Positions 50,166-59,658 of a DNA stretch of 64,000 nt are shown in pieces. The position numbers and the translations under genes are program-made. The DNA is taken from positions 248,001 to 312,000 of the forward strand of contig CAXXRP010000005.1 of the NCBI GenBank assembly GCA_963662375.2, given 5' to 3'. The DNA is from UBA11612 sp963662375 (GTDB lineage: Bacteria > Pseudomonadota > Alphaproteobacteria > Rhodospirillales > Rhodospirillaceae). The number at the start of each line of letters is the position of its first letter. Position 1 is the stretch's first letter. The notes below the pieces were generated by a model that saw only the letters and a program-made list of their open reading frames with translations, made no database searches and was not told the DNA's origin.

Positions 50166-51011
50166 ATGAGCCGATCCCCGCGACACTGGACACCGGACGA
50201 TATTGACTGGCCCCGCTTCGACGCCTCCAAGGTTTCGGCGGACCTACTACAGGTGATCAAGACGGCGGCCATAGTGGAGCGTAACGGCGCCGATTATGGC
50301 CGTTATCTTTGCAATGTGTTCCGCGACGATCCCCGTTTTTGCGACGTGGCGCGACAATGGGCGATCGAGGAAGAACAACACGGCATGGTGCTTGGCACGT
50401 GGGCAGCGCTGGCGGACCCGAATTTTGACTTCGACGCATGCTTTGCACGGTTCCTTGAGATGTATCGACTTCCGCTCGATGCTACTGAATCGGTGCGGGG
50501 ATCTCGCGCTGGTGAGCTTTGCGCGCGGTGTGTGGTGGAAACCGGCACGAGTTCGTTTTACTCGGCCGTGCGTGATGCGGTGGACGAACCAGTTTTAAAA
50601 CAAATTTGCAGAAACATCGCTGCCGACGAGTTTCGACATTACAGATTATTCTTTGTTCACATGGAGCGCTACGCCTCTGAGGGCGATAAGAACAGCTTCC
50701 GCACCCGCTGGGACCGCCTACGCGTGGTGTTGACACGGTTTCGGGAAGCCGACGACGACGAAATCGCTTCGGCGTATCATGCGGCTAATGCCGTTGCGGC
50801 GCCCTACGATCGCGCCGCGTCGACCCGGGCCTATGCACAGCGCAGCTTTGGTTTTTTTCAGGTACGCCATGTGCATCGTGCGGGGCATATGCTCGCCCAG
50901 GCAGCCGGCCTTGTCCCAAACGGCCTTGCTGCCAAACTCGTGATAAAAGTATTGTGGCTCGTGGTTTGGTTTCGTGGCCGTAGGTTCCGGCCGATTTTGG
51001 CGGGTGGCTAG
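50166..51011 (+). CDS. Ferritin-like domain protein of unknown substrate
   Basis: The 281-residue product shows the four-helix ferritin-like di-iron pattern: IEEEQHGMVLGTWAAL near residue 74, VETGTSSFYSAVRDAV near 121 and ADEFRHYRLFFVHMERYA near 151, giving ExxH-type metal ligands. The C-terminus has a hydrophobic stretch (LAAKLVIKVLWLVVWF) before basic residues, suggesting membrane contact. It resembles the acyl-ACP-desaturase/rubrerythrin-related group, but no substrate is identified. It ends four bases into the converging rppH. Confidence 0.75.
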   Translation: MSRSPRHWTPDDIDWPRFDASKVSADLLQVIKTAAIVERNGADYGRYLCNVFRDDPRFCDVARQWAIEEEQHGMVLGTWAALADPNFDFDACFARFLEMYRLPLDATESVRGSRAGELCARCVVETGTSSFYSAVRDAVDEPVLKQICRNIAADEFRHYRLFFVHMERYASEGDKNSFRTRWDRLRVVLTRFREADDDEIASAYHAANAVAAPYDRAASTRAYAQRSFGFFQVRHVHRAGHMLAQAAGLVPNGLAAKLVIKVLWLVVWFRGRRFRPILAGG

Positions 51012-51559
51012 CGGTGTTTGGGCGCGCGAGCCCGTTTTCTCCGCGGCGTTGCCAACTTTGATGTTTTCGCCAATTCGGCGGCTTGCCCACCAAACAACTC
51101 TGCCACTTGTTTGTAGATTTCGCGTTTGAAACCAACGATGACTCCGGGCAGACGCATGAACGGCAACCATTTCCACGAAGAAAACTCAGGATGTGCGGTG
51201 TCGATGTTTATGTCTGCATCCGTTCCCAGGAACTCCATCAGGAACCACTTCTGTTCCTGGCCGCGGTATTTTCCATTCCAAACCTTACCCCTCAAGTCTT
51301 CGGGCAGGTCGTAGCGTAGCCACCCCCGTGTCGCGGCGATGATTCGGGCCTTATCGGTTCCGATCTCTTCAAGCAATTCACGCATTGCGGCTTTGCGCGG
51401 TGTTTCACCCTTGTCGATGCCGCCTTGAGGCATCTGCCATGCGGACTCCTTAGTGTCGATCCGCTGGGCGACGAATACGCGGCCACGAGCGTCCATCAGC
51501 GCGATGCCGACGCCACGGCGGTATGGCTTGGCGCCGACCGCGTTAGCCGATTTCTTCAT
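51008..51559 (-). CDS. rppH: RNA pyrophosphohydrolase RppH
   Basis: RppH removes pyrophosphate from mRNA 5' ends and starts decay. The 183-residue product has PYRRGVGIALMDARGRVFVA, WQMPQGGIDKGETPRKAAMR and ELLEEIGT (the Nudix box), and WFLMEFLGTDADINI. I use ATG 51559 (MKKSANAVGAKPYRRG); the frame opens 24 codons earlier. Tail is Lys/Arg-rich. It is the last gene of the gpmI-envC-ctpA-rppH strand. Confidence 0.93.
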   Translation of the reverse strand: MKKSANAVGAKPYRRGVGIALMDARGRVFVAQRIDTKESAWQMPQGGIDKGETPRKAAMRELLEEIGTDKARIIAATRGWLRYDLPEDLRGKVWNGKYRGQEQKWFLMEFLGTDADINIDTAHPEFSSWKWLPFMRLPGVIVGFKREIYKQVAELFGGQAAELAKTSKLATPRRKRARAPKHR

Positions 51560-51564
51560 ACGAG

Positions 51565-51882
51565 CTATCGGGTAAGGATTTGTGACATGGGCATGAGGAT
51601 AACGTCGTTGGCCACCGCGTGTTCCATCCACAGTACCAGCCGTTCGAAGCTCACGGGCTTGGCGCTGACGGCGGCGACGGCACTGCCCTGACCGGTGACG
51701 ATGACTGCCGCCACGCCCCCGATCAGCAGTACAAACAAGAACCCACTTACAGCCAGGGCGAGTTTCGGCTCGCTGACCGCAAAGCCGGAGTCTCCGCCGA
51801 AATCGTCATCGTCCCTGCCAAAGGGGTCTTGGACTTTATCGCGGCGTAATCTGTTTAGCAGGGCGGTTGGTGAAAACCGCAT
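51565..51882 (-). pseudogene. Probable internally deleted divergent polysaccharide deacetylase
   Basis: This 105-codon frame encodes a basic/acidic N-terminus, one transmembrane helix (LALAVSGFLFVLLIGGVAAV), a short linker and the ending VSFERLVLWMEHAVANDVIL followed by MPMSQILTR. In related alphaproteobacteria the gene between ctpA and rppH codes for a ~350-400-residue membrane-anchored divergent polysaccharide deacetylase (YibQ type). Its anchor and its last ~25 residues resemble the two parts left here, with the catalytic domain missing. I infer an in-frame internal deletion. It could instead be an unrelated small anchored protein that is still expressed. Confidence 0.5.
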
Positions 51883-52107
51883 GACGTCCTCCAGACAGCG
51901 TCTTTTCAGTATATCATACCTGAGGCCTACGCATGATCCCCGGCGATCGGGAGGTCCGTGAGGCAGTATACTCTGCCTAAATGTTTACCGGCGCAGCGTT
52001 AATAGCTGCTTAAGGCGGCAGGTGTCCGGACCGGCTGTGGCAGCCGGGTCGTTCGGTGAAAGGAAACGGTGCTTGTGGCTGTTGGCCCGCCAACCCGACC
52101 AATTACT

Positions 52108-53502
52108 TCAAGCTGGCGCGTTGAACAATGCAATGCCCTGCAGCAAGTCCACCGCACGGTGAAGCTGGTAATCCTCGGGCGGCGCTTCTACGGCGTCTTC
52201 GCCCTTCGCGGCGGGCGCGTTGCTTGTGCCCTGTGCTTCCTCGTCGTCGGTTTCCGCAGGCTGGTCGGCCAGCGTATCGTTTCTGAGAGCCCCCGGCAGG
52301 CTGGCTTCGGAGCGCTGGAAGCGCGGCGTGTCCAGTTTCTGTATCGTCGCTGGGTGTACCTCGATATCGGGCACGATGCCGGTGGCCTGGATAGACCGGC
52401 CGCTGGGCGTGTAATACCGTGCCGTGGTGAGCCGCATGGCGCTCTTGCCGCGGGCTAGTGGGACGATGGTCTGAACCGAGCCCTTGCCAAAGCTCTTTGT
52501 GCCGAGAACGATGGCACGCTTGTGATCCTGAAGCGCGCCAGCAACAATTTCCGCCGCCGACGCAGAGCCGCCATTGATGAGAATGACGATGGGTTTGCCG
52601 TCGGTCAGGTCACCGGGCCGGGCGTTGTAGCGCTGGGTCTGTTCAGCGTGCCGCGTGCGGGTCGAGACGATTTCGCCGCGGTCAAGGAAGCTATCGACAA
52701 CAGATACAGCCTGATCCAATAGACCGCCGGGATTGTTGCGTAGATCGAGTACGTAGCCCTTTAGGTTTTTGCCGAGTTCGTCGTTCAGCTTCTTAATAGA
52801 GCTCTCAAGCCCATTTTGAGTTTTCTCGTTAAAGGATGTGATGCGGATATAGCCTACGTCCTTACGACCTTCCACGCGAGACCGCACGGACTGCACTGTG
52901 ATGACCTCGCGCACAAGCGTAACGTCGAACACTTCAGTGCCGGCCCGGCGGATGGTTATCGTGATCGGCGTGTTCTTCGGACCGCGCATCTTGTCCACGG
53001 CTTCGCTCAACTCTATGCCGATGGCGGGCTTTCCGTCGATGGCGATGATGTAATCGCCGGACTGAATCTTGGCGCGGGCGGCTGGCGTGTCGTCGATGGG
53101 CGAGACCACCTTGATCACACCCGCTTCCATGGTTACCTCGATACCGAGTCCGCCAAATTCGCCCCGGGTGTTCTCCTGCATGTCCTCAAACATGTCGGCC
53201 GCCATGTACCCCGAATGCGGATCTAACGATGTCAACATGCCGTTAATCGCACTCTCGAGAAGGTCTTGGTCGGATACTGCTTCGACGTAGTCCTTGCGTA
53301 CCCGTTCAAACACATCGCCGAACAGTTCGAGGTACTCATAAGTATCGCCCGAGAATTTAGTGTTACCCGCGGCATCCACAGCGAGCGCCGGTGTGGACGG
53401 TGCGAGGGCCACGGCTGCGCCGAGGATCAGGGCTGTCACGACGATAGAGAATTTCGAGCGCATGGTGATGATGCTGTTTCCAAGAGGTTTTGAGATACGC
53501 AT
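52108..53502 (-). CDS. ctpA: Carboxy-terminal processing protease CtpA (S41)
   Basis: CtpA is a periplasmic PDZ-containing serine protease that trims envelope proteins and controls murein hydrolases. The 464-residue product has a signal peptide (VVTALILGAAVALAPSTPAL), a PDZ domain near residues 115-195, and the Ser/Lys dyad, Ser315 in NGGSASAAEI and Lys340 in GTKSFGKGSVQ. A disordered acidic C-terminal part follows. Its ATG shares one base with the TAA of envC. Intact. Confidence 0.93.
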   Translation of the reverse strand: MRISKPLGNSIITMRSKFSIVVTALILGAAVALAPSTPALAVDAAGNTKFSGDTYEYLELFGDVFERVRKDYVEAVSDQDLLESAINGMLTSLDPHSGYMAADMFEDMQENTRGEFGGLGIEVTMEAGVIKVVSPIDDTPAARAKIQSGDYIIAIDGKPAIGIELSEAVDKMRGPKNTPITITIRRAGTEVFDVTLVREVITVQSVRSRVEGRKDVGYIRITSFNEKTQNGLESSIKKLNDELGKNLKGYVLDLRNNPGGLLDQAVSVVDSFLDRGEIVSTRTRHAEQTQRYNARPGDLTDGKPIVILINGGSASAAEIVAGALQDHKRAIVLGTKSFGKGSVQTIVPLARGKSAMRLTTARYYTPSGRSIQATGIVPDIEVHPATIQKLDTPRFQRSEASLPGALRNDTLADQPAETDDEEAQGTSNAPAAKGEDAVEAPPEDYQLHRAVDLLQGIALFNAPA

Positions 53503-54914
53503 TATCCGCTGCTTTTTTCTGTACGGCTCGCAAGCCAGGGTAGGGGATTAATCGGCTGACCGTCCCGACGAAGTTCGACGTACAGCGATGTCGCGCCGGT
53601 ATTTTCCATCACGCCGACCGGTTCGCCCGCCAGAACCAATTGCCCGACGGCGCTGTCAATGCGCGCTAGGCCAGCAAGGAGGGTATGATATCCCTCGCTG
53701 TGTTCGATGATCAATAGCTGCCCATAGCCGCGAAAAGGACCAGCGAAGGCAACGATGCCATCAAATGGCACCACAACTTGGGCACTGGAGCGCCCATGGA
53801 TTGTGATGCCCCGCGCGCGCAAGCTTCCCGCATCAGCCGCGCTGGCAGTCTCGCCGTATCTTTCCGTCACTTCGCCCGCGACCGGAAAGGGCATGGTCCC
53901 ACGTGCTTTGGCGAAGGACCGGGTGCCAACTTGTTCACGTAATCGCGCCTGCCGGGCGGCGGTCTCCGCGCGGGCTTTGGGGTCCGGCGGCAGGGCGGCG
54001 ACCAACGTTTCATCCCCACCGGCCGGCTTGCCTCTCATATCAGCCGGAGGTAGCAGAACGATACGTTCCTCCTCGGTTTGACTTCGCGCTTGTTTTTTCA
54101 CTGCAGCGCGCTCAGCGGCAAGTTTGCGCTCCTGCTCCTGCCGGATCCGCTCCTCTGCTTCTCGGCGTTTCTTTTCCACGGCTAGTTTCTCGAACAGTTC
54201 ACGCAGATCCTTCGCCTCTCGTGCCATTTCCGCAACGCGGCGGTCCAGCGCTGTACGCCGTGAAATTAATGCAGCCTGCTGGGTCTCTTTTTCGCGGGCC
54301 AGCGAATCTAGGTGTTTGCGCTTATTCAATAGGGCTGCCGCGTCGCCTGCCGCGCGTTCTTTCTGATCGACAATCTTGCGGCGGACCCGGTAGAGGTCAG
54401 CTAACTCGGTTTGCAATTCCGCCGCGGAGTTTTTTATGTGAGGTACTGCCGCACGCAGTAAGATAGCGCTTCGCACCGCGTCGTCAGGTGCGAGAGGGTT
54501 AAGCGTCAAGGCGTCTTGGGGCCGCAGAGCGAGGCGTTGAAGCGCCAGAAGAACCCGCCCCATCTGCGCGTCTCGGCGTCCCAATGTCTCCGTCAGAGCT
54601 TTGGCTTCGCTCTCAAGGCCGACAATACGGTTTTCCAAGACAGTCAACGAATGTTCCTGATTCTGAATATCCTTCGCCGTCGTAATCATATCTGCGCGAA
54701 TGGATGCGAGATCCCGCTCAATCTTGCTAGCTCGGGATGTAACACGCTTCCTCTCAGCATGGCTTTGCTCGAGAGTTTTTTCCAACTCTTGTAATTGTTT
54801 GGCAGCGGAAGCCGGCTCTTGAGCAACAACAGAGACAATGGGAAGGTCGAGGATCATGGCCGCAATCACCGCTCCAATCAAAACGCGCAGGTCAGCTTGC
54901 GACACGGCTAACAA
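53502..54914 (-). CDS. envC: Murein hydrolase activator EnvC
   Basis: EnvC activates amidases at the septum. The 470-residue product has a signal peptide, a long coiled coil (about residues 35-270, heptads such as KQLQELEKTLEQSHAERKRV), and a C-terminal LytM/M23 domain (VVVPFDGIVAFAGPFRGYGQ, HTLLAGLARID). The LytM metal ligands are not conserved, as expected for EnvC, so it should be an activator, not an enzyme. It starts at TTG 54914 or GTG 54905, inside the end of gpmI. Confidence 0.9.
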   Translation of the reverse strand: MLAVSQADLRVLIGAVIAAMILDLPIVSVVAQEPASAAKQLQELEKTLEQSHAERKRVTSRASKIERDLASIRADMITTAKDIQNQEHSLTVLENRIVGLESEAKALTETLGRRDAQMGRVLLALQRLALRPQDALTLNPLAPDDAVRSAILLRAAVPHIKNSAAELQTELADLYRVRRKIVDQKERAAGDAAALLNKRKHLDSLAREKETQQAALISRRTALDRRVAEMAREAKDLRELFEKLAVEKKRREAEERIRQEQERKLAAERAAVKKQARSQTEEERIVLLPPADMRGKPAGGDETLVAALPPDPKARAETAARQARLREQVGTRSFAKARGTMPFPVAGEVTERYGETASAADAGSLRARGITIHGRSSAQVVVPFDGIVAFAGPFRGYGQLLIIEHSEGYHTLLAGLARIDSAVGQLVLAGEPVGVMENTGATSLYVELRRDGQPINPLPWLASRTEKSSG

Positions 54915-56502
54915 CAGAATCTTGCGCGGATTGCGTGTCAGCCGCGCGATTCAGCAAAGAGCGCCCGGTCATCTCTGCCGGTTGGGGAATGCCGAGAAGA
55001 TCAAGAATCGTCGGCGCCAAATCGGCTAACCGCCCATCATCGATGCGCTCAACTCCCCCTGGCGCGTTAACCAGGACCAGGGGTACCTTGCCTACGGTAT
55101 GTTGCGTGTGGGGTTCGTCAGTGGTGGGGTCGCGCATCATCTCCAAATTTCCGTGATCAGCCGTGATCAGCATTGTGCCGCCCGATTGTTTTAACGCACC
55201 CTCCACGCGTGCGAGGCAAGCGTCAATAGTTTCCGCCGCCTTGATTGCCGCAGGCAATACACCGGTATGTCCCACCATGTCGCCGTTGGCGTAGTTGACC
55301 ACGATGACGTCGAACCGGCTTTGGATGATCGCCTCGACAATTTTGCCCGTCACCTCAGGTGCCGACATTTCCGGTTTTAAATCATAGGTCGCCACTTGCG
55401 GGCTTGGCACCAAAATGCGGGTTTCGCCGTGGAATACATGCTCGGCGCCGCCATTCAGGAAGAAAGTCACGTGCGCATATTTTTCCGTCTCGGCAATGCG
55501 GAATTGCGTGAGTCCGGCATTGCTAACGACCTCGCCGAGGGTGTGGGGCGCGGGTGTTCTGGGAAACATGATCGACATGAATTTGTTTAATTCGGTCGAG
55601 TATTCCGTCAGTCCTGTCGTCGCCTCGAAGGAAATCACACGTGGTCGCGTACATTTATCGAATGCGTGATCTAGCAGCGCCATCAAAATCTGGCGCGCGC
55701 GGTCGGCACGGAAGTTGGCCATGAGAATGCCGTCGCCGTCGCTCATCCCGCGATAACCGTCGATGACGGTGGGAACTACGAACTCGTCGGATATATTTTC
55801 AGCATAAGACACCTTAATCGCGGTGGGCGCGTCCGGGGCTGCTGCACCGCTGGCGCCTGTGATCGCCGCGTAGACCTTCTCGACGCGTTCCCAGCGGTTA
55901 TCGCGATCCATGCCGTAGTAGCGTCCGCCCACCGTCGCGATCTCGGCATTTTTTAACCCGCGTAAGCCGATGATGAAGTTTTCCATGAACCCCATCGCCG
56001 ACTTTGGCGGTGTGTCACGGCCATCGAGGAAGGCGTGTATGCGCACCGGCACGCCGGCCCCGTCAATAATCTTGGCAATCGCTACGATTTGGTCCTGATG
56101 AGAGTGAACACCGCCCGGTGAAATAAGCCCGAGAATATGGCTAGTCCCGCTACTTGCCTTTAGGCGCTCGATATAAGACGCGAGGGCCGTGTTTGTCGCG
56201 AGGCTGCCGTCGGCGATGGCGGTATCAATGCGCGGCAGGTCCTGCATCATCACCCGCCCACCGCCGATGTTCATATGGCCTACTTCTGAATTACCCATCT
56301 GTCCGTTCGGCAGACCTACATCGAGCCCGCTGGTCTTCACCAAGGCATGGGGGCAGGAGGCCAGGAGGCGGTCCCATGTAGGTGTATCGGCCTGGGCGAT
56401 GGCGTTGTCACGCCTTTCCAGCCGGTGACCCCAGCCGTCCAAAATGCACAAGACGACGGGCTTCGGGCGCTGAGTGGTGGCGGGCATGCGCTTCATAACC
56501 AT
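54892..56502 (-). CDS. gpmI: 2,3-bisphosphoglycerate-independent phosphoglycerate mutase GpmI
   Basis: GpmI interconverts 3- and 2-phosphoglycerate with two Mn ions. The 536-residue product has the catalytic Ser72 in GQMGNSEVGHMNIGGG, LDGWGHR, GGVHSHQDQIVAI, HAFLDGRDTPPKSA, ADRARQ and the C-terminal metal site LITADHGNLEMM. ATG codons at residues 3 and 6 are alternatives. First gene of the gpmI-envC-ctpA-rppH strand. Intact. Confidence 0.95.
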   Translation of the reverse strand: MVMKRMPATTQRPKPVVLCILDGWGHRLERRDNAIAQADTPTWDRLLASCPHALVKTSGLDVGLPNGQMGNSEVGHMNIGGGRVMMQDLPRIDTAIADGSLATNTALASYIERLKASSGTSHILGLISPGGVHSHQDQIVAIAKIIDGAGVPVRIHAFLDGRDTPPKSAMGFMENFIIGLRGLKNAEIATVGGRYYGMDRDNRWERVEKVYAAITGASGAAAPDAPTAIKVSYAENISDEFVVPTVIDGYRGMSDGDGILMANFRADRARQILMALLDHAFDKCTRPRVISFEATTGLTEYSTELNKFMSIMFPRTPAPHTLGEVVSNAGLTQFRIAETEKYAHVTFFLNGGAEHVFHGETRILVPSPQVATYDLKPEMSAPEVTGKIVEAIIQSRFDVIVVNYANGDMVGHTGVLPAAIKAAETIDACLARVEGALKQSGGTMLITADHGNLEMMRDPTTDEPHTQHTVGKVPLVLVNAPGGVERIDDGRLADLAPTILDLLGIPQPAEMTGRSLLNRAADTQSAQDSVVSRVAS

Positions 56503-56661
56503 CTTTATATAGGGCTAGGCGCCGCGCCGTCACGCCGCCATCCCCGTGCGCCTATTTGCGCCACTTTTGAACCCCCTGCGGCAGCCATGCAACCGCAAAA
56601 AGCAAGCCGTGCAGTGAGTTCGGAGTCTTGATTTCACGTTCAATTCCGTCCGACCCAAGAC

Positions 56662-56692
56662 TTGCGTGAAGCGCGCCTTCTTCTGATATAGT
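56662..56692 (+). promoter_or_regulatory. Putative promoter of the SRP RNA gene
   Basis: A good -10 box TATAGT (56687-56692) ends seven bases before the SRP RNA 5' end, with TTGCGT at 56662-56667 as -35 (19-base spacer, long). Confidence 0.45.
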
Positions 56693-56699
56693 GCCCCTT

Positions 56700-56795
56700 G
56701 AGAGGTTGGTGGTGGACGGACTCCTCGCCAACCCGGTCAGGTCCGGAAGGAAGCAGCCGTAACGAGTTTCGGTTCGGGTCGCTGTCCAGCCTCTC
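56700..56795 (+). ncRNA. ffs: Signal recognition particle RNA (4.5S type)
   Basis: A 96-base hairpin RNA: GAGAGGTTGG at the 5' end pairs with CCAGCCTCTC at the 3' end. The apical domain contains the universal GGTCAGGTCCGGAAGGAAGC with the GGAA tetraloop and the asymmetric loop AGCAGCC for Ffh binding. It lies 47 bases upstream of dnaX, the usual proteobacterial position. Confidence 0.93.
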
Positions 56796-56842
56796 ACCCT
56801 TTTGTCCGAGCCCTCTCACGCCCTGCGCCGAGTTTTTTTGCC

Positions 56843-58552
56843 ATGGATCAGCCCGCCGTGACCGACCGCCATTCCGAAGGCCGGGCGCATGGAAACGAGA
56901 ACGGGATAGAGGCCGCCGCTGCTTACCGGGTTCTTGCGCGCAAATACCGTCCGACGACCTTTGCTGCGCTGATCGGCCAGGACGCGCTTGTCCGCACTCT
57001 CACTAACGCCATCACATCGGGTCGTCTCGCCCACGGTTACATGCTGACCGGAGTGCGCGGGGTTGGGAAAACCACGGCGGCACGCCTTATTGCGCGCTCT
57101 CTCAATTGTATCGGCGCTGACGGCAGGGGTGGCCCCACCCCGGAACCCTGCGGCGCCTGTTCCAATTGCACCGCAATTGGCGAGGACCGCCACGTGGATG
57201 TGCTCGAGATGGATGCCGCGAGCCGGACCGGCATTGATGATATACGCGAACTCTTAGAGGGTGTGCGCTATCGGCCCGTTTCAGCGCGGTACAAAATATA
57301 CATTATTGATGAAGTGCATATGCTGTCGGACAAGGCTTTCAATGCACTGTTGAAGACTCTGGAGGAACCGCCGGAGCATGTGAAGTTCATTTTTGCCACT
57401 ACGGAAATTCGCAAAGTTCCGGTAACGGTGCTCTCCAGGTGCCAGCGTTTCGATTTGCGCCGCATCGATAGCGAAAAGCTCCAGACGCTGTTTCGTGACA
57501 TCGCGGGCAAGGAAAATGCTGATGTTGACGACGCGGCGCTGGCTATTATTGCCAGGGCTGCCGACGGGTCCGCGCGGGACGGGTTGTCGATCCTAGATCA
57601 GGCCATTTCTCAATCGAGCGGAGGAGGTGCTGCCCGCCGCGTAACCGAGCTCGTTGTGCGCGACATGCTCGGCCTCGCCGACCGCGCTTTGGTATTCGAT
57701 CTATTTTCGGCGGTTATGGGCGGCGACGTTAAAGTTGCTCTTGATCTATTGGTCGATCAGTATTCTGCTGGGGCCAGTCCTGTTGTCGTCATTCAAGATC
57801 TTCTCGAACTCGTGCATTGGCTAACGCGCCTTAAGGTGGCGCCTGATGGCGCCACCGACCCTGCATTAGCGGAAACGGAACGCACGCGTGGCGTGGACCT
57901 AGCGGAAAAATTATCAATGCCAGTACTGACCCGGGCCTGGCAGATGCTTCTCAAAGGCTTGGGCGAAATCCGCATGGCGCCGGTGCCAATGCAAGCTGCT
58001 GAGATGATCTTCGTGCGGATGGCTTACACGTCTGACTTGCCGACCCCCGCTGACGCAGTGAAGGCATTGCAAAGTGGTTTCGCATCAGTTCAGCAAATAA
58101 CTACCCGCGCACCAGCGCCCTCCTTCTCCGGCGACGGATCGAGCGCTTCCACAACCCATACGGCGGTGCACGCGGCGCAACCTGCGCTGGAGCCTGGCGG
58201 TATACCGGCTCCGACATCTTTCTCAGATGTTATTGCCCTCTTTGACGGGCACCGCGAGGCGAAACTCGCGACGTATCTTAAGCGCAGCGTCCACTTGGTT
58301 CGTTTTTCGCCAGGGCTAATCGAGTTTAATCTTGAGCGTGCCGCGCCGCCGGATCTGACGGGTCAAGTGGGCAAGTTTCTCACCCAGTGGACTGGACAAA
58401 GATGGGTCGTCAGCGTGGTCAACACCCCGGGGGAGCCGACACTTCATGAACAGGAGCTAGCGCAGGCCCAGTCCGATCCGCTGGTTAAATCAATCCTTGA
58501 TGCATTTCCCGGCGCGGCTATCGAATCTGTGCGCTGCGCTGACGACGTTTGA
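56843..58552 (+). CDS. dnaX: DNA polymerase III subunit gamma/tau DnaX
   Basis: DnaX is the clamp-loader ATPase. The 569-residue product has VLARKYRPTTFAALIGQDAL, Walker A GVRGVGKTTAARL near residue 70, zinc Cys (CGACSNCTAI), Walker B YIIDEVHMLS, and the SRC-box region VLSRCQRFDLRR. The C-terminal part after about residue 370 is the tau-like region. No obvious slippery run is seen. Intact. Confidence 0.95.
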   Translation: MDQPAVTDRHSEGRAHGNENGIEAAAAYRVLARKYRPTTFAALIGQDALVRTLTNAITSGRLAHGYMLTGVRGVGKTTAARLIARSLNCIGADGRGGPTPEPCGACSNCTAIGEDRHVDVLEMDAASRTGIDDIRELLEGVRYRPVSARYKIYIIDEVHMLSDKAFNALLKTLEEPPEHVKFIFATTEIRKVPVTVLSRCQRFDLRRIDSEKLQTLFRDIAGKENADVDDAALAIIARAADGSARDGLSILDQAISQSSGGGAARRVTELVVRDMLGLADRALVFDLFSAVMGGDVKVALDLLVDQYSAGASPVVVIQDLLELVHWLTRLKVAPDGATDPALAETERTRGVDLAEKLSMPVLTRAWQMLLKGLGEIRMAPVPMQAAEMIFVRMAYTSDLPTPADAVKALQSGFASVQQITTRAPAPSFSGDGSSASTTHTAVHAAQPALEPGGIPAPTSFSDVIALFDGHREAKLATYLKRSVHLVRFSPGLIEFNLERAAPPDLTGQVGKFLTQWTGQRWVVSVVNTPGEPTLHEQELAQAQSDPLVKSILDAFPGAAIESVRCADDV

Positions 58553-58591
58553 TACATTTCTCATCACAAGTTTATTAGGAGTTCGCCGACC

Positions 58592-58915
58592 ATGAAAAAC
58601 CTCGGGCAGCTCATGAAGCAGGTTCAGGACATGCAGTCCCGCATGGCGGAAATGCCGGAGAAGCTTGGGGACATAGAAATCACCGGTGCGTCCGCCGCCG
58701 GAATGGTTGAAGCGACTCTTAACGGAAAAAGCGAACTCAAGCGCGTGAAAATAGATCCCTCGCTTATTTCACCAAGTGACGTCGAGATCTTGGAGGATCT
58801 CATCGTCGCCGCTGTCAACGACGCCAAAAGCAAAGTTGACGAAAAAATGCAGGCGGAGATGAGAAAGTTTACCGGTGGCTTGTCGCTTCCGCCGGGTTTT
58901 AAGTTGCCGTTTTAA
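58592..58915 (+). CDS. ybaB: YbaB/EbfC nucleoid-associated protein
   Basis: The 107-residue product has MKNLGQLMKQVQDMQSRMAE, ITGASAAGMVEATLNGKSEL and the C-terminal GLSLPPGFKLPF, all family marks. It binds DNA as a dimer. It sits between dnaX and recR as usual. Confidence 0.94.
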   Translation: MKNLGQLMKQVQDMQSRMAEMPEKLGDIEITGASAAGMVEATLNGKSELKRVKIDPSLISPSDVEILEDLIVAAVNDAKSKVDEKMQAEMRKFTGGLSLPPGFKLPF

Positions 58916-58930
58916 CGGCCGGTATCATTC

Positions 58931-59524
58931 ATGGCTGGACCTGAAATCGAATCCTTGATTCGTCAGCTCTCCAAGCTGCCGGGCTTGGGTCCGCGGGCGG
59001 CGCGCCGTGCCGCCTTAACCTTGATCAAACGGCGTGAAACGGTTCTTGCTCCACTGATGCAGACCCTTGCCGCTGCTGCGGAAGCGGTAAAAATCTGTTC
59101 GATCTGCGGGAACTACGACAGCCAGGACCCCTGCACTATTTGTGAGGACCCTCGCAGAGACAGCGCGCTCATTTGCGTGGTTGAGGATGTCGCCGATTTG
59201 TGGGCGCTGGAACGCACTGCGTCCTTTCGTGGCAGGTACCACGTCACCGGCGGCCTGCTTTCGCCCCTAGACGGTATCGGTCCGGGCGATCTTCATCTGG
59301 ATCAACTCGTCAGTCGCGTGCGCGCGCCGGAGGTGAAGGAAGCCATCCTTGCCCTCAGCGCAACCGTGGACGGCCAAACCACTACCCACTACATCGCTGA
59401 GCAGCTACAGGACACCCAAACGATGGTTTCGGGGCTGGCTCATGGTTTGCCCATTGGCGGCGAGTTGGATTACCTAGACGATAGCACCATCGCCGCTGCT
59501 CTTAAGGCGCGTCGGCTGGTTTGA
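58931..59524 (+). CDS. recR: Recombination mediator RecR
   Basis: RecR acts with RecO/RecF in gap repair. The 197-residue product has the HhH motif LSKLPGLGPRAARRAALTL, zinc Cys4 (CSICGNYDSQDPCTIC) and a Toprim domain (SALICVVEDVADLWALERTA, YHVTGGLLSPLDGIGP). Last gene of dnaX-ybaB-recR. Confidence 0.95.
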   Translation: MAGPEIESLIRQLSKLPGLGPRAARRAALTLIKRRETVLAPLMQTLAAAAEAVKICSICGNYDSQDPCTICEDPRRDSALICVVEDVADLWALERTASFRGRYHVTGGLLSPLDGIGPGDLHLDQLVSRVRAPEVKEAILALSATVDGQTTTHYIAEQLQDTQTMVSGLAHGLPIGGELDYLDDSTIAAALKARRLV

Positions 59525-59658
59525 TGGTGTATTATCGCCGCGGACGGGCGCGTCATATAGGCGCCACAATTTTTTATTAGCATATGGCTTGATTTGACCA
59601 TGGCGCACCTGGCAAGCTGGTGCCAAATCCCGGAGCTGGCTCGTGGCGAGGTGCCTCA

